This document shows positions 46,690 to 56,030 of a DNA stretch of 64,000 nt, one piece after another. The stretch is from contig NW_006921536.1 in the NCBI RefSeq assembly GCF_000340215.1, positions 748,446 to 812,445 of the forward strand. Reading direction: 5' to 3'. The stretch is from Pseudocercospora fijiensis CIRAD86 (Eukaryota; Ascomycota; Dothideomycetes; Mycosphaerellales; Mycosphaerellaceae). Made by a program: the position numbers and the translations under genes. Position 1 is the first letter of the stretch; every line of letters begins with the position of its first letter. Below the pieces are notes generated by a model that saw only the letters and a list, made by a program, of their open reading frames with translations, ran no database searches and was not told where the DNA came from.

Positions 46690-48516
46690 ATGGGTCTGCT
46701 CAAGCACTTTCGCTCGCGCTCGCGACTGAAGCAAGACAGCCCACCGCGAGCCCACACTGCCTACTCCTCGCCCAACAGGTACGCACCGGGCGGCCGCGAC
46801 TTCACAACTCGACTGCCCGACAAAGTGCTATCGACCATCTTCTCCTACGTTTGCCCGCACACCCAAGACTACACATACGAGCCCTGCGAACAATCACAAA
46901 TCGGCGATGGCTGCATGTTATGCGACCTGCGAGATCTGGCGCACTGCGCGCAGACGTGCAGGAAGTGGTATGCAGTCGCCCAGCAGTCGCTGTACACCAG
47001 CATACGGATAGACGCAGTGCATTACTGCGAGCTTGAGGAGATCTTGGCGGAGAAACGGCGGAAAGGTGGCAAGCATTTCCGCAGTAAGAGCAACATCGAA
47101 CCAGTCGATGTGCCGAACATCAGATTACAGCTGCTATGCCGGACAGTGAGAGAGCAGCCAAATCTGGCATCGCAAACACTGTTCCTTAAGCTCCCATACA
47201 TGACTCGAGAGACTGCAAAAGGCGATCTTGCTCGCACCGTGTCAGCACTACCAAACATCAGATATGTGGACCTTCCAGATGGCTTCTACTCTGGCGATCC
47301 CTCCTGCTTGGCCCTTCGACAGGAGATGCAAGCGCGTTGCCCAGACATCCGGAAGATGGAATATAGAAGCGGCTCAGAGGACGCATTTGAATTGCTTGCC
47401 CATCGACATTGGCAAGCAATCGAACAACTGGAACTGCAGAATCTTGCCGTTGAGCCGGCTACGCTGCGAATTGTGCTTGCAAGCTTGCCCACTTTGCATG
47501 ATCTGACCTTGTCTAATGTTTCCTGGCTGGACGACTCCATTTTCCAATCCTCGCCCGGCCAACTCCCCGACTTTCCAGCTTTGCAGATTCTAAAGCTCAA
47601 GGACTTAGCTAATGTTACAGCTAATGGTTTGAATTCGTGGCTACAAGCACCGCATATCCGCGAAGTGCTTGCATCACTCACATTGGACTATACTGGTGTC
47701 ACAGTGCAGGATTTGCATTCGGTGCTTTGGAGTGCTAGCAACATCCAACACCTCTCGATCGTAGAGACGGTTTCGAAGTCACTTTCGCTCGCGGCACAGC
47801 AACTTCCTCCGCTGACTTCCATCTCCCTAAAGACATTACACTTTGAGATTGTGAGCAGCGATGAAGTCCATGGTCTCCAGAAGCCAGCAGAGTCGTACTA
47901 CTCATACCTTGCATCTTCCCTCCACCAGAACGCTCTACCGGCTCTCACCACATTGTATGTCCGCGACCAAAACTTCCCAGAACTTCTAATGCTCCCCCCA
48001 TTACCAGCATTCGGCGGCTCCGACCAAGGCTCTCTCAACAGCAAAGCTAGCAATCTGAGCTCGAACGGCTCAACATACAAGCAGCCCCCAGGTGGTGGCT
48101 TCAATCAGACGCTCGAAGTCTTCTCGAAAGGCATCGACGAGCTCGAATGGGTATTCACAGCCATCGCAGCACCCGCACAAGGAGCCGACAGGAGACAGAG
48201 CGTCATTTCTGGAGGTCGGCCGCTAAGCGCATACTCCGCGTCAAGAGGACTAGGGCCGCAGTGGGCACAGGGTGGTTTCGGTGGCGAAGCACGCAAGTCC
48301 GTCATCGTCGGCAACGGCTTTGGCGGCTTCCTCGCTGTTCCACAAGAAGAAGCGCCTCGTCCAGGTAGTGCAGGCGGCTCTGGCGATCGCTGGGGAAGTG
48401 TCGGCAGCAGCAATTCGCAGAACAGTAGCAACCATCGCAGCAGCTTCTTGCCACTCCCTCCGAAGATCGGTGGCGGGCATGAGAGGAGGAGTAGTAAGCA
48501 TGATTTGTGGCGATAG
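46690..48516 (+). CDS. F-box/leucine-rich-repeat-type protein
   Basis: A single exon of 608 aa. After a basic N-terminus (MGLLKHFRSRSRLKQ) an F-box-like segment appears at about 40-95: TRLPDKVLSTIFSYVC ... LAHCAQTCRKWYAVAQQSLY, with an unusually long Cys-containing insertion (CEQSQIGDGCMLCDL) between helices. The middle (about 190-420) has leucine-rich-repeat-like units such as LEDLTLSN-type strands (TLHDLTLSNVSWL, ALQILKLKDLANV, SLTLDYTGVTVQDL). The C-terminal 150 residues are Gly/Ser-rich and probably disordered. It is likely a substrate adaptor of an SCF ubiquitin ligase; the target is unknown. Confidence 0.75.
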   Translation: MGLLKHFRSRSRLKQDSPPRAHTAYSSPNRYAPGGRDFTTRLPDKVLSTIFSYVCPHTQDYTYEPCEQSQIGDGCMLCDLRDLAHCAQTCRKWYAVAQQSLYTSIRIDAVHYCELEEILAEKRRKGGKHFRSKSNIEPVDVPNIRLQLLCRTVREQPNLASQTLFLKLPYMTRETAKGDLARTVSALPNIRYVDLPDGFYSGDPSCLALRQEMQARCPDIRKMEYRSGSEDAFELLAHRHWQAIEQLELQNLAVEPATLRIVLASLPTLHDLTLSNVSWLDDSIFQSSPGQLPDFPALQILKLKDLANVTANGLNSWLQAPHIREVLASLTLDYTGVTVQDLHSVLWSASNIQHLSIVETVSKSLSLAAQQLPPLTSISLKTLHFEIVSSDEVHGLQKPAESYYSYLASSLHQNALPALTTLYVRDQNFPELLMLPPLPAFGGSDQGSLNSKASNLSSNGSTYKQPPGGGFNQTLEVFSKGIDELEWVFTAIAAPAQGADRRQSVISGGRPLSAYSASRGLGPQWAQGGFGGEARKSVIVGNGFGGFLAVPQEEAPRPGSAGGSGDRWGSVGSSNSQNSSNHRSSFLPLPPKIGGGHERRSSKHDLWR

Positions 48517-48915
48517 ATGGAGACGAGCATGAGAGCTGGACTTCATGCTTGAGGAGGAGACGAGCTGCGGGAATGCATGAAACTTTTTTTTTGGAAGATC
48601 GATCATTGCATACAAAGGGAGGACATGCATGGAGATGAAATCAGATACCCATATTCGAAATCACTGCAATACCTGGCTGCATTGCATTGCTATGCATCCA
48701 TTCATGGAATATCATCACATAGGCGAGGCTACATGTAATGTACTTGGGAGTCTTAGTATCATCAGTAGTGTCAAATGAGTACATGCACGTTCTTTACAAT
48801 CCGAAGAGTCTTGCTCAAAACATTCAGTACTCTGAATTTCTGAGGACTTGAAGCTGATAAATTGCGTCGCGCAAGGATACTTTCCTTCTGCGTCCTGCGA
48901 CGGAGCTCTATACAC
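48517..48915. other. 3' side of the F-box gene, nothing else seen
   Basis: About 400 bp of ordinary sequence with the likely 3' UTR of the F-box gene. An open frame at 48715-48915 (minus) has no recognisable domain. Confidence 0.35.
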
Positions 48916-50291
48916 ACCAGATTGTCAATGAAGAATTCACAACGCAATCTTTGCCCCTACAAGTTCTTTTTAATATATCTTTTTATCTAGAGGAGTTATA
49001 GCTTAATAATATAGGACAAAGATACTCTAATTTATGTATATTTTTAGAAAATATTAAAATTTCTAGTCGTTGCCTCCTAAATTAATAAGCTATATAGCTT
49101 AAAACTCTAAGTTAGAGATTTTAGAATTTTAGCGTTTTCTTGAGTCTTAATATACTATTTTTAGTAATCTAAAAACTAGGCCTTATAGTTTTACTTAATA
49201 AAAATCTATTTTGAGATTTTTCTCGTAATATAGCTACTATTAGTTCTATAATCTAGAATTTAAAACTTAAATTCTTCTTAGGTTCCCTTTCGTATATCTT
49301 TTTCTTTAGACGAGTTATAGCTTAGTAATATAAGACAAAAATAATCTATTTTTAATCTAGTATTAGAAAATTACTAAAATTGTTATAGCTATCTACTAGG
49401 ATTAGCCTAAAATTCTAGAATAAAGATTTTAAGACTTTTGCTTTTTTTAAGCCTTAGTATACTATTTTTAGTAATCTAAAACCTAAACCTAATAGTTTCA
49501 CCTAGTAGGAATCTATATTAAAGCTTTTACTTTAAATAAGCTATAAATAGTCTTATAACTTAGAAAAGAATATTCTTAAGAATTGTAAACTTTAAATTGC
49601 TAAGCCTACAATTGTTAAGAATATTCGCTTTAGGATTTTAAGACTAATAGTAAGCGTATTAAAATAAGAATCTCAAAATATATTTATACTAGGTAAAACT
49701 TTTAGGTCTAGGTTTTAGATTACTAAAAATAGTATACTAAGGCTTAATAAATACTAAAATCTTAAAATCTTTACCTAAGAGTTTTAGGCTAATCTTAGTA
49801 TATAGCTATAATAGTTTTAGTTATTTTCTAAAAATACATAAAAGTTAAAGTATATTTGTCTTATATTACTAAGCTATAGCTCTTCTAAATAAAAAGATAA
49901 ACTAACGAGAATATAGTAAGAAAATAATATTCCTTTCTAGATTATATTACTAATAGTTTATATAATAATATATAAATTTAGATTTAGATTTTTATAAGAT
50001 GAAACTATAAGATCTAGATTTTAGATTACTAAAAATAGTATGCTAAGGCCTAAAAAATGCTAAAATTGTTAAACTTCTAAATTAGACTTTTAGGCTATAT
50101 AGCCTATAAATTCAATAGGTAACGACTAGAAATTTTATTATTTTCTAAAAATAGATACAAATTAGAGTATTTTTGTTCTACATTGTTAAGCTATAACTCC
50201 TCTATATAAAAAGATATGTTGAAAAGAACTTAAAGGAGCAAAGATTGCGTTGTTGTCGCTACGGTCAGAAGTGCTGTATTGACAATCTGGT
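48916..50291. mobile_element. AT-rich inverted-repeat (MITE/foldback-like) element
   Basis: The ends are inverted copies of ACCAGATTGTCAAT (48916-48929 and 50278-50291), followed inwards by inverted AACGCAATCTTTGC (about 48940 and 50245). Inside, a unit of about 330 bp containing TATATCTTTTT...GAGTTATAGCTTA and AATATACTATTTTTAGTAATC appears twice in one orientation (about 48,975 and 49,295) and twice inverted (about 49,900 and 50,215), giving a roughly symmetrical 1.38-kb palindrome. It is very AT-rich and almost free of CpG. No coding capacity. A clear target duplication was not found. It could be a non-autonomous element or a decayed duplicated insertion. Confidence 0.6.
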
Positions 50292-51049
50292 ACGTATAGG
50301 CCTCCCTATCCTGCGCCTAAGAGGATTTACTGTTGTAGGCCTAGCTTGCTAAGCCTGCTATATCGCTTTTTACGTATCTGTAAGGACTCGCGCGTCTACC
50401 CCTATAATATCTACTCTATTCTATTAGAATTATAAAATTATAGGATTATAGGATTATAGGGCTATAGGGCTATAAACTTATAAACTTATAAACTTATAAA
50501 CTTATAAACTTATAAACTTATAAACTTATAAACTTATAAACTTATTTTATTTTATTATAATAGTAATAAGTTGTTTTATTATTTTGTTTTAGTGCTATTA
50601 TAGTTATAAAGCTATAGAGTAATAAAGTAAGAATATTACAATATTCTAAAATTCTAAAATTCTAAAATCATATATATACTAGTCTATCTTTAATACAATA
50701 TATCTAAGTAAAGACGGTAAAGCTAATATCGAGGTATCTATATTCTTATAGGTATAGGGTGTATCTATATTTTCGACGGTAACAATGTATTTTTAGGGGC
50801 AAATGCGCATATTCGAGCGCGTATAAGAGGACGGTCCTTTTCCCTCGAGGTCCTACGTCGTTTACTCTCTGTTTAAATATACACAGAATCGCAAGACTAT
50901 TAGCAAGATAGTATAACTTATTATATTCAATTGCGACAAGTATTACGACGTATAGACGTCGTTATCGTCGCATCGTCGTATTACGGATTAAGCTTTCGGA
51001 AATCGAGCCGAGCTTAGTCATAGCTTCTTACTGTCGCAAGACTTCGGTA
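50292..51049. other. AT-rich and RIP-like spacer
   Basis: This contains the 8-bp tandem repeat (annotated separately), a run of ATTCTAAA units at about 50643-50668, and otherwise repeat-like sequence grading into normal composition near 51,000. No gene is recognised; the leader of the AT-hook gene must lie at its right end. Confidence 0.4.
50471..50545. repeat. Tandem 8-bp repeat TATAAACT
   Basis: About nine head-to-tail copies of TATAAACT over 75 bp, preceded by related TATAGG and GCTATAGG units (50441-50470). A simple satellite, likely variable between strains. Confidence 0.9.
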
Positions 51050-52021
51050 ATGGTCGAAGGACGGAGTAAGAATGCTAAAGCCACTACAAACCATAATGTA
51101 AGTAAAGAGAGTGCGAGTATGCCTTCTTACAGAAGCTAACGTGTCGTACAGAACGTTCAAAAGGCTGAGAAAGCTCTACATCAATATCAAACCTTTATAG
51201 AAGTTCAAGTCAAAAGATCTTTTGCCCATCCAAATGGGGCGAACATACGTCGCAATGCTCAAGCCTCAAGCGATGTCTTAGCTCGGGTTCTCAACGAGTG
51301 TAAGACGTTGGGAGACTTTACCAGGTTCTATGGTGTCCTTGGTCGACTTCGTCAGCAGGTACGCCAGGGCGCGGCACGGAGGCAGGACCGGATTAATTTT
51401 CTAAAGAAGCAGAAAGCGGCTCCTCAGCATGGACGTGATATCCTGAAGTGGCGTGCTGCTATTGCACAGTCTCTTCGTGGAGAAACCAAGAAGAGTAGTG
51501 CTTTCAATTCGAAGCTTGGAGCTAAGCAGACGCTTGTAGCTCCTAGGATGTGTCCTGATTATCCTATCATGGCTCAGAGTCGGGCTGCTTCGATGACGAG
51601 GGAAGTTGATATAAACCTGGCAATTAAATCCGATCCAGACACGGACGGCAACACTGCAGGCCAAGGTTCCAGGTCGAGACCAGTCACTCCGGCAATTCTA
51701 GCGGGGGAGTCTAGGACGTCTACCGCCACACAGCAAGATCCACTCCAGCCGCCACACACTACTGCTGAGAGCATTCAGCACAAGCCGAAGCGCGGCCGAC
51801 CAAGTAATGCTAAGCTCAATCATCTCGCTTCATCCATTCACAACGAAGACCTGGCTGGTTTGATGGAAGAGGCTTCCAGAATGAAGCCGGCATCGATCCA
51901 GCGCTGCTCCAAGTACCGTGAGTTCGCTCCAAATGGCTCTCGACTTCCAAACTTCGTTCTTGTGACGAGAACTCCGGACGAGAATGAGAGCGATGAGGAG
52001 TATATGCCTGACGATGAATGA
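51050..52021 (+). CDS. Orphan protein with AT-hook and acidic tail
   Basis: Predicted exons are 51050-51097 and 51152-52021, intron 54 bp (GTAAGT, branch GCTAAC, acceptor GTACAG), 305 aa. The start MVEGRSKNAKATTNH joins by splicing to NVQKAEKALHQYQTF; without the intron a stop lies directly upstream. The first half is helical and basic (FYGVLGRLRQQVRQGAARRQ). A single AT-hook-like KPKRGRPSN follows at about 230, suggesting DNA binding in the nucleus. The last 20 residues are acidic (DENESDEEYMPDDE). I do not recognise the family. It lies between an AT-rich repeat element and a dead P450. Confidence 0.6.
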
Positions 52022-52508
52022 TTTTTCGATACTGTGGGCGGGATAGAATGTCAGCAAGGGTCGTGTGTTTTTGTCGTTCTCGGGCTTTGATGCTGCGCTT
52101 GAAGGCTGTCGATATATAATTGAGATTGCTTGCGCTCCGATGAGGATTCTCGAGAAAAGGCGTTAGTTGTCTCTTGAGTTATGTTTATAGAATCTTTAGA
52201 AAAAAAATGGGGTTCGAATAGTCTCTAACTTCCTTTCCTTCTAGAAAATTTCTTGCGGTATAGCGCTGTCGGGAAGGTAGTGATCAGAGAACGAGATTCC
52301 AGCTCTAAGCGTTTACTGAATATACTATTCTCTGCAAGTTGCAGTGAGTTGTTTTGTGTTGTGTTGGAAAGAGGCAGCAAGGAAGGGGACAATGTGCCGG
52401 CTGGATTAGTCAGCTCTTGGCAATGTCTGTGACGCGATCCTGGACGCGACTGTATGACAGACAACTCACACAACAAAAACATGATCATCAAGATACCGGC
52501 TTTCTCTA
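52022..52508. other. 3' region of the AT-hook gene
   Basis: About 490 bp with no recognised gene; a run of A at 52200-52207. The dead P450 on the opposite strand ends at 52509. Confidence 0.35.
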
Positions 52509-53880
52509 TCACTGTATACTATACTTAAGTCGCCGCTCTCCGTCCTCAAATGCCCAAACAGCATTCATCAGGCTTTTCGAGAAACCCTCATGCGACTCCA
52601 ACACCTCCTGATACAGCTCGAACTCGAAACGATGGAACGCGGTTCCAACGATCAATGCCAGCTCCATATGAGCCACGTTCTGGCCTACGGAAGCTCTCGG
52701 CCCAAATGAGAATGGATTAAAGCAGATTCTTTGCCTGGCAGTAAGACTTCGGGTCTGAATCCTCTACACTCAGGGCCCTAGACCTCCGCATCGTGGTGGA
52801 TGGTATGGCTTGGGACAGAAAGGACTGAACTTCGAGGAAAGAGCTCTCCATTATTTTGTACGCCTCCCTCCGATGTCACCAATCGCGGTAGACCGATCGC
52901 AGATGTGGAGTGCAAACGCATAGCCTCGTCGATGCAACGGCGAAGGAAGAGAAGCTACTTGACTTGAGCATCCGTGGCAAGATCTGCATCAGCGGGAATG
53001 GCGGCGTCAAGTTCAGCTTGCAAGAGACGTAACATTGTGCCTGGCGCTGCTCTCTCGCCATGCTGAACCCAGTAAAAGATCGCACAGGCAGGATTGGATA
53101 CGGTATCAGAACCTGCGATCAGTTCTGTCAACGCCTCGGATATCAGCTCTTACCTTGACATCGGATTGCCATTTCTGTCCTTGGCATTAACCAGCATATC
53201 CAAAATGCCATGTTGTGACTTGGCATTGGCTCCTGCATTTTCGGTCGCATCTAGGCGATTCCGTGCAAATTCTTTACAGATTGAAGACCTTTGCTAAAGA
53301 ACGGATCCGGAAGATATTTGGCGTAAGGCTTGAGTGGTAGTAGGAGGCCAAGCGTAGACGACATCTCTCCTCGGACCATGCGGCTCTAATTGGGCCTCGC
53401 ACTCATCACCACCTCGGTCACGCACATTGAAGACTCCTGGGACTCTAGAGATAAAGGCCCCATAGAAATGGCTTTCGATGCCGATACAGTTTGCGAAAAC
53501 CAACCACTTCTGGGCCTATTCTTTCAGAAAGCCGTTGCCATCAGCTTGGAGTGTCTGGAGACCGCAATCGACACAATCCGACTCTCACGACATTGCCCTA
53601 TCTCTTATGGGCATGGTCAACCCAAGCAAACTTCTTGCCATTGCGTGCTCCAAGTGCCAGCCAGATGTTAGAGAACCTGGCGAAGAATGGTCCTGTGGTG
53701 TGTCTAAAACGCTTGTAGTTGGTGAAATATGGCACTACAATACGAGCCATGCCGCGAGGACAAGATACTTCTTCCAGGACTGCCATCCTTTCTCGCAGGC
53801 TTGTCTTCGGTCGTGGTTGAGCCGGGAAGGCCAATTGCCGCTGGAAAATACTACTCACTTGACAGCCATTGTGCATTTGT
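52509..53880 (-). pseudogene. Cytochrome P450 pseudogene (CYP53-like, benzoate 4-hydroxylase type)
   Basis: Fragments of one P450 follow in order on the minus strand but in changing frames. They are an N-terminal TTGPFFARFSNIWLALGARN (about 53690), GNGFLKE then FYGAFISR, the I-helix SEALTELIAGSDTVSNPAC (about 53130) directly after an in-frame TAA, the K-helix DEAMRLHSTSAIGLPRLV (about 52910), and the heme-binding region FNPFSFGPRASVGQN (about 52700). The last motif should be FxxGxRxCxG; the heme-ligand Cys is Ser here. The C-terminus VLESHEGFSKS continues to a stop at 52509. The N-terminal membrane anchor is not recognisable. The CYP53 label is tentative. Composition is normal, so this is ordinary decay and not RIP. 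Confidence 0.8.
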
Positions 53881-54394
53881 CTACAGAATCACGTAGCCGC
53901 TCTTCCCACTACTGGTCTGCCACGAGCGAGGTGCATCTCACTAACCATGCATTCTGTGGTGGACAAGATAGGCTGACCCTGGTCTCCACAACCCCACTCT
54001 TGAGACTGTGACGATCTCAACCTTGTTCCACCCTGGACTATGCACAATCCGGGGGGCAGCTCGGCAAGCACGCCGACAACCTGTGGCTACGAGCATTGAT
54101 CGATTGTTCGTCATGCAATCGAGCTCACGACCACAACCAAAGACAGTGTGAGCCTCAACGGGTGACATGAGGTGTCGTGATATTGTGACGATTATTCCTT
54201 CTGCAAACACCTTTGCATTTCACCAAATTGGCGTATCTGTAACGTACCTCAAGATCATCATATTTTCGCAACTACATCGACAACGTCCCAATCATGCACA
54301 AAACATTCGAAGGGATCACTGTACTTCAGAAAGCCGTTCGCAGCGAGGAAGAAAGCCTGAATGTACGCTATGTCTCTTCGATTGGCTTCCTAAC
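53881..54394. other. Upstream region of the HxnX-like gene
   Basis: About 510 bp between the dead P450 and the monooxygenase. One AGATAG (53966-53971) fits the GATA-factor consensus HGATAR, but one hit is expected by chance. No gene is seen. Confidence 0.35.
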
Positions 54395-55821
54395 ATGTTG
54401 AATGCTGAAGAATATCAGGTGGCCATCGTTGGCGCTGGTCTAGGCGGCCTAGGTGCTGCGATCAGCCTACTGCTTGCTGGTCATAAAGTTCACGTCTTAG
54501 AATCCGCTCCACAGATTGGCGAAATAGGTCTGTCAGCTCATTCCGACTTCGTTGCATGGCTTTTGTCTGACATACTCCAGGCGCTGGCATACAAGTACTG
54601 CCAAACAGTTCTCGAGTGCTCATACAGTGGGGACTCGGTCCAAGATTGGCTCGTCTTGCCACAATTCCTGTCCAGGTTGAAATGCGGAGATGGAAAGGCG
54701 ATCTGCTTACCATAATGGACTTCGCCGATGCCGCCAAAGAGTACAAAGCACCGTTCTGGGACTTCCACCGAGCCGACTTGCATGGAGCAATGCTTGAGAG
54801 GGCCATTGAGCTTGGCGCCACTCTTCAGACGAGTGCCCGAGTGGTGGACATTGACTCATCACAGCCTGAAACTGCCACCATAACACTGCAGTCTGGTGAA
54901 CAAGTGGTCGCTGATTTAGTTGTCGGAGCAGATGGTATCTTCTCCCGCTGTCGAGACCTCTTGGTTGGCAAGTCAGACCCACCCACGCCGACAGGCGACT
55001 TGGCATATCGGGTCTTACTGAGTACCGAAGGCATGGAGAACGATCCAGAGCTTGCGCCATTTCTGCGGGAGCATCACGTACGATACTGGTTGGGACCCGG
55101 AGCTCATGCGGTCAGTTATGTCTTGCGAAATGGCAAGCAGATCAATGTTGTTCTTCTGGTACCAGACGATATACCTGACAACGCGACCACCGTCGATGGC
55201 AGTGTTGAAGAAATGCAGGCCTTGTACGCGGAGTGGGATCCGCGAATACCCAAATTGCTCAAATACTGTCAGTCAGTCCAGAAATGGAAACTTTGTTTCC
55301 GGCCAGGCCTAGATCAATCCTGGTATAACACCAATGGCACCTTTGCGCTTCTCGGCGATGCTGTCCATGCAACACTACCATATTTAGCCAGTGGTGCAGG
55401 CATGAGTCTGGAGGACGGTGCGGTCCTGGGATACTGTTTTTCCCGCATCCGCGATAAATCAACACCATCGAAGCTGAAAGCCTTGCGCATCTATGAAGAC
55501 TGTCGGCGCACGCGCACCGAAAGCATAGTGGCACGCGGCAACCTGCAGCAGTACCTATATCACTTAGACGACGGCTCAGAGCAAGAGGCCCGAGACGAGA
55601 GGTATAGGATCTTTGGGGCGCTCGAGAAGCAGATCAAGAAAGCAGGCTCCGTCCAAGATGTGCCGCTGCCGGCAGGTCTGGAGATCGGAGCAGACCCTTT
55701 CCCTTGGAGAAGATACGGTGTCGGAAGTTGGTTGATCAGCTACGATTGCGTGGCTGATGTGGACAGCAAATGGCCTGATGAGCGGCAGGTTGCTGAAACG
55801 CAGTTCAGAGCATTACTATAA
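54395..55821 (+). CDS. hxnX: FAD-dependent monooxygenase, HxnX-like (6-hydroxynicotinate/salicylate hydroxylase type)
   Basis: Predicted exons are 54395-54527 and 54581-55821, intron 53 bp (GTCTGT...CTCCAG), 457 aa. It is a class A flavoprotein hydroxylase. The dinucleotide fold has VAIVGAGLGGLGAA (GxGxxG from residue 13) and the splice restores GEIGAGIQVLPNSSRVL, a family signature. DG motif: ADLVVGADGIFSRCRDL. FAD-ribityl GD motif: LLGDAVHATLPYLASGAGM (about 302), which resembles salicylate hydroxylase and 6-hydroxynicotinate monooxygenases. In A. nidulans, HxnX converts 6-hydroxynicotinate to 2,5-dihydroxypyridine by decarboxylative hydroxylation. The family is certain; the specific substrate is inferred from the neighbours (HxnV-, HxnM-, HxnT- and HxnR-like). 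It converges on the next gene with 209 bp between stops. Confidence 0.75.
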
Positions 55822-56030
55822 GGACTAATGGAAACGGCACTGCAGCGCACTCGAATGCTTAATCTCTTCCGTGTCACTATCACGAAGAATCAGCAATGAA
55901 AGAACATGCTCAGGCGCCAAATTCAGACATTCGTTCTCATTTTAGGGAGAATTTTGCTCGACCACACTTGTTCTGCATGGACAGTAGCTCGGAACTAGAG
56001 GATCACAGAACTTGCCGATATGTACATCAT

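Noticed and set aside
50441..50546. Tandem repeats considered as a telomere or a CRISPR-like array
   Set aside because: The unit TATAAACT is not a telomere repeat (TTAGGG in most filamentous ascomycetes), there are no spacers, and CRISPR is not expected in a fungus.
52354..53672. Several 60-93-codon plus-strand ORFs over the P450 region
   Set aside because: They overlap clear P450 motifs on the minus strand and have no domains of their own.
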